Positions 1 through 10,746 of a stretch of DNA of 64,000 nt are shown here, piece by piece; positions within the stretch are counted from its first letter, which is position 1, and each line of letters begins with the position of its first letter. Origin of the DNA: Thozetella sp. PMI_491 (Eukaryota; Ascomycota; Sordariomycetes; Chaetosphaeriales; Chaetosphaeriaceae); assembly GCA_021432635.1 (NCBI GenBank), contig MU270020.1, forward strand, positions 1,195,202 to 1,259,201, in the 5' to 3' direction. A program made the position numbers and the translations under genes. The notes under the pieces were generated by a model that saw only the letters and a list, made by a program, of their open reading frames with translations, was not told the DNA's origin and searched no databases.

Positions 1-1023
1 TCGAGGGGCAACCAATTCCCACGCGCCGCCATCCCCCGCCGTTTTCTCCCCGACGGCGGCCCCACGGCCTAGCCCGACTGCAACCTCCTCCGGCAGCGCA
101 AGCCGATCGGCCACAGCGCAAAGATGTCTTGCATACCCGCTCCAGGACTCGGCCGCCCAGCTCATGATTTCCAAGTGGGTCTGCAGCGATGCGCAAAACG
201 AGGTGGTGACGTCGGAGCAGTGCTGCGCTAGAAATGAGTCGCTCTGAAAGGCTAACCGTCGCAGCCTAGCCCCAAGGTCGCTACCGCCATCTTTCACCAG
301 CCACAGCGCTCTACCCGTAACCAAGTCAAAGCTGTAGTACACAGCTGTCTGTCGCACGCGCCACTGGTCGCCGCCGTGGGCCGGAGCGATCGGTATTTGC
401 AATGCAAAGCAATGCCGTATTGACGCTCCCGACCGGCCAAGGGAGCGAATGCGGGGCCGCTTCTCATACGAGTCAAAGAGGGTGTCGTGCTGTCTAATGC
501 CCGTGTAATCTGCCGATTGGAACCCGCGAGGACCAGACGGGATGATGAAGTCTAAAAACAACGGCATGACTTGATGGTAGGAGAGTATATACAAGAGCTG
601 CGATTTGGAGCATCTCATGACACCTCCCTCGTCCGTTTCAAGGAAGCTACCCCGCAGCTATCAGTGACTTTCACCTTTTAAACTGATCAGCACCAAGAGG
701 GCCACGCTCACATGAATCGACACTTGGGGTCGTTGAACCCTCCGTCAAGAAAGGTCCTGAGTTGCTCGGCCCATTCATCGTCAAAATCTTGGGACACCCG
801 CGCCGTTAGCATAGCGGTTGCAGCTGCAGAGCGGCTCCTTACCGTAGTCACCGTCGAGTAGTTGGACAAAGTTTATGCTGCACGCGTTAGCGGAAAAGAG
901 GCCCTGCGACTGTTTGTCCAGGATCTCGCAGAGTCTGTCGGCGAGGTTGGATTGCCCGAAAAGGTTGCGGGGATATGTCTCGCTACGCTCGCATGCCCTC
1001 CGGAGTGCATCGTGAGGATCCAT
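1..1023 (-). CDS. CorA-like transporter-domain protein, cut by left edge
   Basis: Exons 843-1023, 712-787 and 1-646 join in phase. The introns (788-842 and 647-711) start GTAAGG and GTGAGC, and the first has a TGCTAAC branch site. About 301 residues are visible; the C-terminal part, where membrane helices would be expected, lies outside the window. The start chosen (1023) gives MDPHDALRRACERSETY. Segments resemble a fungal N-terminal domain usually annotated as CorA-like: an acidic DFDDEWAEQL stretch, DPKCRFIF at the exon 2/3 junction, LYILSYHQVMPLFLDF, and WRVRQTAVYYSFDLVTGRAL. Function is unproven; members are assumed to be cation-transport-like membrane proteins. Confidence is good for the gene model, moderate for the name. 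Confidence 0.62.
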
Positions 1024-1838
1024 GGCGATGTCTGGCGAGGAAGAGCACGCGCACAGTTGGTTCGGAGAAGTGGTGGTGATAGTTTCGAAGGTGTGGGAAA
1101 GGCACCTGTGGACGGCGGCTTCGTCAGGTCGAGGAACTCCAAACCGCCTCTCAACCGAGGGACCCCAGTTGTGCGCAGAAACAACCACCATTGGCCATGC
1201 TAACCAACCTGCCCCCCCTTCCGAAGGGGGCGGAGGGAAAAACCAGGTCGAAATTACCTCAGGAAAACGCCTTGGGGACTGAGGACGCAAGTGCGTAGGC
1301 TATCACGTCTCGCCTTCGACGATTTTGTTCGTTCCACGTTTATCGAATCGGGTGTTGTGTTGCTCGTGATTGGACGGGTGCCGGCCGAGGGTTTCGCCCG
1401 GCCACTGGGCACGCACTTGCGTAGTATAAGTTGGGCGTTACTTCGCCCTCCTCGCCCCACCCTGGGGCGTTATCCGCCTGTAGGAGACGTCCCGGTGGTT
1501 CCTCTTCTAACCTATCACCAGTTCAACATCCCGCCACTCCAGAAGGACTTGCCACGATGCTCAACTCGCCACGAAAGTTCTAGCAATCTGCCTCGCTTTC
1601 CGCCACGCAAATCACAAACTGACGCTGTCCCGTGCACTCGTAGGGCTCTCTATCGCTCGCGCTCGGGTTTCCCTGGGTTTCTGGTGCGTGCTGATTGTTT
1701 GCCTTGTCATCAGTGGGAATGATTCGAGCAACTTTGGGCAGGTGAGTTTGCGACAACAGGCCCACCCCGCCATCCTGGCACTTTGCGCGCAACAACGAAA
1801 ACAGCCGAAGACTTCACGAAGAGCGATAGTCGTCCAAT
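1024..1838. other. Intergenic, divergent promoters
   Basis: This separates the CorA-like gene from the kinase gene, which point away from each other, so both promoters should lie here. A GC-rich word, cgcaagtgcgta, occurs near 1289 and in inverted form near 1410. No gene was supported. Confidence 0.4.
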
Positions 1839-4234
1839 ATGGCGGGCGATGCACTCGAATCACTACTACCATCTTCCGGCACCTCGAGAGATCGCGAAAA
1901 TTGCCTGCTTGAATCGTTTTTGCCCACCGATGTGGCCCCTGGGGTGCCAAGTGACGTGCCTCGCGGCGCCATGGACACATTTCGCGACTCCTTAAATGAG
2001 TTCGCGATGACTGGAGTCGATGGGCACGGGGAGAGTCAGCAGTACATACCATTAGGTGCACTACGGAGATTCATGAGCGTTGAGCGTGTCCATGATATGC
2101 TTAAGTGCGTGAGGCAAGAGACGGACGACGAGATGCAGATGCGCCTGACATATATTTCGGATATTTCAAGGAACTATTCTGTTGTCTTTGCGGTCTTGCT
2201 TTCTATTCAGAAATCTGATTGGATCGGCGAGTTCATCCGCCGCAATGTTCACGACGATCATCTACCGTTGATGACGGGCTCGTGGCCGCATCCAACGAAA
2301 CACAAAACCATCTCAAGTTCAAGACAGACGACCGAGATTCGCGACGGGTCGGACTGCTCTTCTTTCAAAGCTGCCAAAGCTGCGGTAAGGGCCCTCTGCG
2401 TTCTTCCCCCAATCAATGTGCTGACCAGCCACGGAGTATGATCCGAAGATTGACTGTGAGCATCTTCACTATGAACATACAAATCAGAATCACCACGGGC
2501 AAACAAACTTCGACATATACAACGAGACGGCCGAGACTGTCAATAAAGATCGATGGGATACTGTCTGGAGTCTCTTTTATGAGCAACAGTGGAAGTTCTG
2601 TCCAGTCAATTTGCACGCCGATACACTCATGTATCACCGACAGCTCGATCCACGACAAATATTGCCAATAAGAGACAAAACACTGCTAAGGCGAGCGGTA
2701 GATGGAGACGATGGGACTGCAAATATATGGAAAGCTACCATAGGCGAGCCTGACCTCGGGGGAAATAGAGCACTACGACAGGTAATTGTCCGGTCTCTTG
2801 GCTTGTCCAGTGGATACGGAATGAAGTCTAACCAGCTACTCAAGTTCATTATCGTCAAGGAATACAAAAGCACGACGAGTCTAGGAGTATACGAGAGGGA
2901 AGTGGAGGCGTATGCTGCTCTTTGTCGCAGACCATCTAGTCATATAGTGGAGTATATCGGGTCATTTGTCCAGAATGGAGTCTCCAACATCATTCTCGAG
3001 TATGCCGATAGAGGCTCGCTGCAGGATATGTTCCGGGAGAACGAGCCTATAGTATCTGGCTATAGTAGCTTGCTGGATAATCTTGTCGGAATTCTTGAAG
3101 GGCTACATCATATCCACGGCACGTTTGTTCCGGATCACACTACTGGGAAACTACTGCGCAAGTAATCCTTCCCGAACCAGGTGAGCTCAACTAACTGCCA
3201 AATAGGGATCCATGCAGATATCAAGCCAAAGAATATCTTTGTGTTCCATCCAAAATCGTCGTCCGAGGAGTTTTTATTCAAGCTCTCTGGCTTCGAGCTG
3301 TCTTCCTTCAAGGACGAAAAGTATAGAGAAGATCGGGGCAGCCGAACATATAGTTTGTGCCCCCCTACTACCATTCTCCCTTGCGTGAGTTGACCTGTGA
3401 TTTCTAGGCGCTCCGGAGTGTCCGAGGTTCTTCGATGAAGAATTTGGTGCGCCCTCCAGACTGTGCGACATATGGGCCCTGGGCTGCGTCTTTTTAGAAT
3501 TCATGACGTGGCTATTGGAAGGTGGTGAGATAGCACGTGATCGTTTCCGCCAACGGAGGATCCAAGAATGCCATCTCAGGGGCATCAAAGCAGCAGAAGG
3601 AACGTTTCATGATGGCTTCGTGGCATTAGAAGAAGTTGCGAGGACCAGTCAGGCCCTAAGGAATCATCTCGGGACTGTCGACGACAAGTCTTCCGCGGCA
3701 GCCGGCGTGGTGCTAGACCTTTGCACACGGTATATGCTTGTGAGGGTGGAAAATGGACGACTGCGAGCAAAGCAGATTCATCGACTATGGAAAAGGATGA
3801 CTGAGTCGTTCGGCACTCATCTGACCGAGCAGGCATCAGGTCATACAAGTCACGACGCGCCCAGTGTCGGAAGCACAAACGAGGCCGACGGGTACGCTAA
3901 CATCGAACTTCATCTCAAGGTTGAAAATTCTCCTAGCGAAGTGCTCCGAAACACGAGCACTGAAAACTGGCCGAGAAGCATGGGCGTGTCGGGAGGCGAG
4001 CAGTTGCCGGTGTCTCTGCTTGCTCTCGGCGCTGGTAACATGAGAGAAGGCAACCTGGTAAATGAAAAATCAGGTACGCCCCATGAACTACGCCCTGTGG
4101 ACCAAGATGGCTTACAGAATAAAGGAGAACGCCTAAAGGATGCAATAGATGGTTCATCGGAGGATCTGTGCGTCAGAAACAATGACAATCTGTTAGATAT
4201 CCCGGCCGCTGAGCATTACAGCTCGAATCATTGA
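1839..4234 (+). CDS. Divergent protein kinase-like protein (DFG altered)
   Basis: Exons 1839-2384, 2437-3157, 3206-3352 and 3408-4234 encode 746 aa. The kinase fold is recognisable: an IIVKEYK lysine motif, an EREVEAY helix-C glutamate, HADIKPKN as catalytic loop, and SAPEC for the APE motif. The metal-binding DFG is LSGFEL, with serine in place of aspartate (3286-3288), so catalysis may be lost or unusual. The N-terminal ~280 residues are of the fungal kinase-associated type (FYEQQWKFCPV). The C-terminal ~150 residues are low in recognisable motifs. Intron 2 (3158-3205) is best read as a GC-AG intron with a GCAAGT donor; the nearby GT donors break the frame. Intron 3 has a GTTTGT donor. Part of exon 2 (2676-2771) is copied downstream at 4526-4612. 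Substrate and pathway are unknown. Confidence 0.72.
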
Positions 4235-5587
4235 AGCGCATGTGGTTTCCTTCGAGGAGAGGCATACTATAGTACGGTAAGCAAAGTTGCACGTTGAATG
4301 GCGAATAGCTCTTGCCACCTCATCACTGGTATTAAGAGATTTTGAATCGAGCTAATGCTTCTTGTATACAGTGGCATCGAGGCAACACTAGTTCCTGAGC
4401 GATTCTATACAGCCCAATGCATGTGGGCATGGACAGTACCAGGAGCAGCATTAGGCCGCTCTATAGTCATAACTCTTAGACTGACGCCGCTAGACTGAAG
4501 GCGGCGGTCGAAATCTATAAATCGGCAAAACATTGCTAAGGCGAGCGGTAGATGGGACTGCAAATATATGGAAAGCTACCATAGGCGAGCCTGATCTCGG
4601 GGGAAATAGAGCTCATACCTGATGGATATAAGTGACATGCCTGGTGGTCATACAAGACCTGTTACTTCATTAAGGCAGTATTGTCTCTAGTCTCCAGATC
4701 GAATGCACGCTTCTGCTAGCGGGGAAATGAACTCCCAAGGTAGATATGTGATGATGAGAGACACCCTACGGCCACTGCATCGACATCGTCCTTGTTAGGA
4801 TAGATTATATAAGTGTTGTTTCTCATCTAGACTTTGAAAGGCCCGCTTGTGTGTGTTTTGCTCGGTCCCTCGCTAAGCTCGCGCTGGCTAAACTAAAGAC
4901 TTGTGTTGTGATTCTTAGTTCCAGGTTCGTGGAGCTCCTATGAGATGAAGCAATTCTGAGGAGAAGACTCGAGATTCGGTGTGTAAGCTGTAGGGCTGGA
5001 GGGACCAAAAGAGGTGCTGGGTGCCATAATAATATAAGAGACGTCCGGCCGGCCGGACAGTCGCCAAGAAGCACATTGGTGCTGTGCTTTTCGAAAGAAG
5101 CCCTCACTGCCCGACTTTTCAGGAGCCGCTAACACCACCACTAGCCTCTTAAGTATAGGTATGTCGAGAATAAAATCTATCTTGGGACATTAAGTGAGGA
5201 ATGAACGTGGTGACAAAATCTTTCTTTGCTTCCCTTATCCTTGGAGCCAACTTGACCCCCGATCAATTAAATAAAACAGTAGTCGATATAACGCTTGAAG
5301 ATTATGCCTCAGAGCTGCTGTAAGCTGTTTTCGCTTATAGAAAATGGCAGCGCTGGACTAACCATTTTCGGAGCCCTCAGACTTAAAGCCTGGAAGGACG
5401 TTGCGAGCTTCCGCACTTTCCTGCTAGTGAAACCTATCCTTTCTTCTTGATTTCACACGCTCCGGTGCATGCCACCTCTGCAGGTAGCAAGTCCTTCGGA
5501 GGAGAGAGTAGAGGCGAATAAACCGGTCTGCATCAATATTAATAGGACTAACTTCCACCTAAATATGCTACATCTCCATTCTTGTTC
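4235..5587. other. Intergenic between kinase and FAD oxidase
   Basis: The two flanking genes converge here, so 1.35 kb is long for a terminator region. It contains the chimeric patch at 4482-4612. The remainder is AT-rich and interrupted by stops in all frames; a 94-codon minus-strand reading frame at 4823-5107 shows no known motif. Confidence 0.4.
4482..4612. repeat. Chimeric duplicate of two flanking genes
   Basis: Bases 4482-4525 match the reverse complement of about 6013-6057 in exon 3 of the FAD oxidase (roughly 41 of 45 identical). Bases 4526-4612 match 2676-2771 in exon 2 of the kinase gene with two C-to-T changes and one 9-base deletion between short gatg repeats. The halves abut with about one shared base. 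It is non-coding in its present context. It looks like filler DNA captured during break repair, or a remnant of a larger rearrangement. Confidence 0.85.
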
Positions 5588-7259
5588 TTAATCACTAGTA
5601 GTAGGAGGGAAAAGTTTGAATCCACCTGGGCAAGCTTTCTGGAACAACCCTTCAGGGTCGTATTTCCTGCTCACCTCCTGCAGAGCCCGTTTGTTCTCCT
5701 CGCCATACGAGCCGGTGGGGTCCTGAAAGTTCGCTGCATAGTTCAGATAGGTGAATGGAACCAAGGTATTCGTTATAGCAGCATCCTTCTTGATCTTCTC
5801 AATGACACCCTTCATGGCCTGCACGATGGTCTCATCATCACTCTTACTCTTCCAATATGTCAACAGCAGCACCGAGACAAGCGGCCCCTCAGCTGGATCG
5901 AGTCCAAGGGAATTGCCGCCTTTTTCCACGGACTTCTTTAGCAAGGAGACTGGGTATGGCTGCAAGGTAAAGGAGCCGATGAGACCCTTACAGCCCTTGA
6001 TACTAGGAATGGCCGATTTATAGATTTCGACTGCCGCCTTCAGGGTAGCTGCGTCAGCTTTAACTGTCGTATTCATATACACGGCTCTGTCGTTATAAGT
6101 TAGAACAATCGATATTATTTATTTAGACGGCAAAATTATGCTATCGTGCCAAGTGTGCACAGCCGTGGGTGTGCTGGGAGGTAAGGAACAAACACTGACC
6201 TAATGCCGTTCATGGCAGACTTTGCAGCCGCGTCCGCTGCCTCGGGCAGCGTAACCATACGCACTGAGTTCAGGCGCATGAGGTTAGATTTGAAGGCCGA
6301 GTTGATGGCTTTGAGGCCAAGATCGATCGCTTTGAACATTGGCGTCTGCACGGAGACGAATGGTTTCAGCGGCTCCGCATTCTCAACTGCTTGTGTATAA
6401 TAGACGGTGTTCTGGCAAAGAATGGTGTTGATTTGGGCCGCGTATCCAACGCTGATCATGATGTGCGTGTCGACGCTTGCGTCGTCCTTGGTGATTTCGT
6501 GCACCAGTGCGTCAATCTGCCCAGAGAAGCCGCTTGCAGGATACAGCACATTGCCACCCCAAATCGGGCCTTGCTTGAACGTTGCCATGTGGTATTTTGT
6601 CACCACACCAAAGTTATTGCCGCCACCACGCAGCGCCCTCCACAGGTCCGGGTTTGACGACGCATCGGCCTGGACGATCTCACCCGACGCAAGAACTATT
6701 TCAAAGCCCAGAATATTGTCGCTGATAAAACCCTCGCGAGAAGAAAAGTACGATAAGCCACCTAAACCTCCGTCAGTTACAATTAGCGCGAGAGGGGCAC
6801 TGTACGGAGGAGCTTGCCTGCGAGAGCGAGTCCCCCAATTCCCCCCCTTCCCGTTCTCCCTCCTGCGACAGCCAGGCCTTCCGGCGCCAGTTTTCTTACG
6901 ACCGAGCCCCAGCACTCGCCGGCGCCGATCGAGACAGTACCATCAGCGTTGAGCTCGACACCGGTTAAGAGGCCCAGATTCAAAGTAATGCCTTCCTCGA
7001 TGTTTGAACAGCCGGGGGCAGGCTGTTGTCCATTGCCGCAGATAGCAAACTGTGTCGCGCCATCGTCCTTGACGATTTGAAGAAATTTGGCGACGTCTTC
7101 TTTTGTCTTGGGCTGGAAGATGGCCGCTGGCATTATTTCGCTCTGTAGAAGACATAGATACGAGCTGTTCAGTCTTTTGTAGGCCTCCGTACCGGGCAAA
7201 GAAACCTGGTCACTAGGAAAGGCCGCTTTAAGGGCCTCAATCGCTTCTGGTGACGCCAT
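5588..7259 (-). CDS. FAD-linked oxidase, berberine-bridge type
   Basis: Exons 6818-7259, 6200-6761 and 5588-6086 give 500 aa. An N-terminal FAD-binding domain (about residues 40-215, with VAGGRTGRGGIGG and REGFISDNILGFE) is followed by a substrate domain and a C-terminal BBE segment (YLNYAANFQDPTGSYGEEN, RKYDPEGLFQ). Such enzymes use O2 and FAD to oxidise alcohols, sugars or secondary metabolites. No signal peptide is evident, unlike many secreted relatives. The usual covalent-FAD histidine in the GGGH motif appears as Gln78 (CGNGQQPAPG), so flavin attachment may be non-canonical. Intron 1 (6762-6817) uses a GC donor (GCAAGC), which restores GLALAGGLSYFSS; intron 2 (6087-6199) is GT-AG. A 45-base piece of exon 3 is copied at 4482-4525. 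Confidence 0.83.
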
Positions 7260-8599
7260 GATTGCCGTAGGTTAGACCAAAGGGTATCAAGCACTGAGGG
7301 AGCCCTACTTCTCAAGCAATCATGATAGAAAAATGATTCGCGAGGAGGAAAGTAGCTGCGAGTGTAGGTTGGCAGACGGGAAGAGCCGCCAGCAGCGGCG
7401 ATAGGTAATGTATCTTGAAGGATTTATATCCCTGTCATGTTTCTGTGGAGTGCTTTGACGCTAGCAATATAATTGGCGAGTGCGTATGAACTAGTTGGCC
7501 TGCGGAAATTTGGGGTAAGACGCAAAAGTCGCGAGCAGCACACTCGTCAGTCGTCCGTACTTGTTTGCCAAGAAAACCATATCTTGATTTTGCAACGCAG
7601 GATAACTAGTTCGAATTCCCCTTAAGCAAAAAAGAAAAAAAAAATACGCTGATATCGGCGTAGAAACAGACGATACTGCTGTATATAGCTAATGACATGA
7701 GAGTCTCACTGGATATATACCCACCGCTCCTGGAGGCCGAGGATAAAGACCGGCAAAGTGGACCTAGATATTGAAGTTACGTATGTGAATAAAGATGGTC
7801 TAACAGCGAGCGATATTGTCTGCTCGAACTCGTTTTAATTAGAACTGTAGAGCATGTTTGGCCTACTATTCCGATAAAGGTCTTAGTCAAAGAGATAATG
7901 TCGTACAAAAGCTGGGATAAGATCGAGGGCGAACGAGATGGGTGGTTCCCTCTCTAAGGAGGAAAGAGGCTATCTAGCGCAGAGGGAGGTCTACGCTCTG
8001 TATATATCCCACGAGGAAGCAGGGGGGTAACCCCCACGGCCACCAAAATGGGTTGTCGGTTCTCATAGTGGCTGGTTATATTCTTGCGCGTTCTGATAAA
8101 TATCATTAGGCCCAGCCTCCTCAACAACTGTTCGAGAAAGTCTCCGCTCGATAAAAGCTACTTCTCTACAGTCGGCTTTAGACTACTTATTAAACGGCTA
8201 AGCTGCACAAGCTTCCACACAAACCATCGAGCAAGGACTATCAGGAACATAATATTGTATGAAACTATGCGCTAAATCTCAAAAGGCCGACCGTTAACCT
8301 TGGTATCACTATAGTACTAATTCAATGCAGTAAAACTAGAGTAGAAATAGAAACGCAAAAGCACAAGAACAAGAACAACTACGGCACATTCAGCCGAACG
8401 GAGGGTTTCGGGCGAACGGAAAGGAGAACAAGCCAGTACTCGTGAGGGCCGTACAATCGGTTTGCGGCTAGAGTTAGTACAACGCAAGGTGATTGAATCA
8501 AAAATTGGAAATGGCCAAACGGCTAATCATTGACAGCGTTGCATGCGGTACACTGCGAACAACAAACACAGGAAAGTTAGTGTCGTGCGGCGGGATCCT
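7260..8599. other. Intergenic, AT-rich, no supported gene
   Basis: It contains the upstream region of the FAD oxidase and the 3' side of the next gene. There is an A-rich run near 7628-7645 and a short open stretch around 7785-7840, but no family was recognised. It may hold degraded sequence. Confidence 0.35.
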
Positions 8600-10746
8600 T
8601 TATCGAGGTAGATAGGCCTCAGGCCTATATATCCGAGGCGGTAGTTGAATCGAACAATAAGCTTCGGTAAATCTTTCCGGCCTTTCTCTGATGAATGCTT
8701 GGAGTCCGGCAAGAGCTACAGGTTCTTTGCGCTTCGAAGCCCAGGTCAAGGCCGGTCGTATAGCCCAGATTGCGACGGCAATAACGAATGTTGTTAGAAC
8801 AAAGCCAATCGCCTGTTGTTCCATGTTGATGACGCCGGCCTGCAAAAGACCAGCGGCTAGGGTGGGAGGTGAGAGGATGACTATCTACCCAACAGAGGTT
8901 TCAGCGCCATCTACAGAACTGAATGTGAACAGTATGAACTCGATCAATTACCAAAGTAATGTTCCACTGCTGCAGAACGATGCCATGGGTACCATGCATA
9001 GACAAGAATAGCTGAAGCTTCTCGGAGTTAGCGTGCCGCCTCCCTTCCTTCGCCTGCTAGGAGAGGAGCAACGCAGACCTTCTTTCGGAACAGTTTAACG
9101 CGACTATGGGTCTGATCAAGCTCCAGTCTGTGCTGCTCCAAATCTTTGTAGCATTGCTGGATCTCGCGGTGATGGAAGCATAGTTTTTGGGTTACGTCGT
9201 GCCCGGGGCCTTCCATAAAGTAACGGCTGGTGAACTTTGGCTCGGCCAATCCCCAAGTACCGATGGTAGTTGTGAGTTCGGTTGAGAGACTGGAAACTAG
9301 CTCGTCCAGCTCTTCAGTCCAGATAAACCTCTGTTGTAGATCCTCGGCTAGATCCGCGGCGCAGCCTAAGGACGAGCCGGAGGGAGACAAAGGGAAAGGG
9401 TGGCGTTGTTTCTAGCCGTATGAACAGTTAGTGTTTTTGCTTCCTTCTTACTCTTGACGTTGTGGGTGCAGCAACTCCTTTTCTAGTACTTACATAGTCC
9501 CTCACTGCTTCCTCGAGGACGAACGATATCTGCTTCCACTCATCACGGACGCGACGGACCCAATTCGCAAAAACTGTTATAAAATACAGCCTTGGGTCGC
9601 TGATACTCTCTCCTGGCTCGTGGTGTGTGTCGCCCGCTAGGAGAGGATCGGACGGGAAGTCCTGGTCCGCCCCGAAGTCTACGACCCTATCTTTCGTTTT
9701 GCCATCTTCGCTGAAATAGGTATCAACCGCTAGCAATGCCGTCCAGACTACATCGTTATATCCCGTCACTACGCACGAGACACAGGCCTCGTAAATGCAG
9801 TCTTGGAATTCCGAAGTATCTGCAGGTGCTTTCAGAAAGGTCAAGACCTTAGATCTCCTGAGTGGATCTCCGTTGGCCTTTATTCGCTTGTCCTCACGTA
9901 AGCTAGAACGCCGGCGCAATACATTGAAAGGGAGATGGAATTCCATCGAAAACACAGGTATCGCATCGACCTAGGACCATGTCAGCTGTCGCAAGGTCCT
10001 CCATGACGGACCACATCGGACAATGGGCGGATACCTTGACTCGGACGGTTATGAGTGGGCGCATGGTAAGATGGTAGAACAGAAAATTCTGCATGGCCCA
10101 GGCAAAGCGTCGCGAGGAAGTGAGGATGATGGCGCCCACCATACCGGCATCTAGATCCGTAATGTATCTTGCTTAGATCAGCCACGTGCCTTGCCAAAGA
10201 GAGCGCGGTGCATAGGTACATCAGCCGTCTCTCTGCATCGGGGAGGTCCGCAGCCTCAGTCTCTTGGCAGTCACGGAAACGCTATAATATTTGTAAGCTC
10301 CTGAGCTTTGGCCATGTACACCGCCATTAGACCGTGATCGCCGGTCTTCTGACCTTATTCTGGAGTGCGTTTTGTAGCTGTAGTGCGCCCAAGGGCGAGG
10401 GATAGGGACGAAATCTCATTTGCCCGCCGGCGCGTCCTATTTCGAACAGCCATGCTGCAGCCTGCGGAGACGAGAGCTCGCCATTACCTCTGAGGAACTT
10501 TAGGTCCTCCTCGGAGCAGATTGCCTCGATCTGCTCAACCTGGTAGGCCTTTTCGGGGTTGTCGTCGGTTATCTTGAAGAAATGTGGCAAGGTTGGAACC
10601 TCAGCGCCACTCTGCTTTTCAACCTTAATTCGCCCCGCCTCTATGCTGTTATTTTCTGTCTTGTAGTTGATACGAGGCTGGTCACGAAACTCTTCAGTCC
10701 AGCCATTGACCGGGCGAGGGAAATTCTCAGATTCGAGGCTAGCCAT
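8600..10746 (-). CDS. Conserved fungal protein with C-terminal membrane helix
   Basis: Seven exons join in phase: 10354-10746, 10220-10281, 10035-10167, 9494-9970, 9079-9411, 8952-9017 and 8600-8839, giving 567 aa. Introns include GTAAGT with a CACTAAC branch (9412-9493), GTATCC with GCTGAC (9971-10034) and TTTTGCAG as acceptor at 8840. The middle contains RRLIYITDLDAGMVGAI, LFYHLTMRPLI and FSMEFHLPFNVLRR, a pattern I recall from uncharacterised fungal proteins. Residues near the C terminus (AIGFVLTTFVIAVAIWAI) form one clear hydrophobic helix, followed by a short basic tail. The charged segment before it (QQCYKDLEQHRLELDQ) may be coiled coil. The topology resembles the C-terminal part of CorA-like fungal proteins, but no GMN-type motif is visible. 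Function unknown. Confidence 0.7.

Noticed and set aside
1024-1290. N-terminal extension of the CorA-like protein
   Set aside because: The frame stays open upstream of 1023, but the added residues are proline-rich and unlike the family.
7600-7625. tRNA-like T-loop gttcgaattcc
   Set aside because: No matching T-stem, anticodon arm or acceptor stem could be paired around it.
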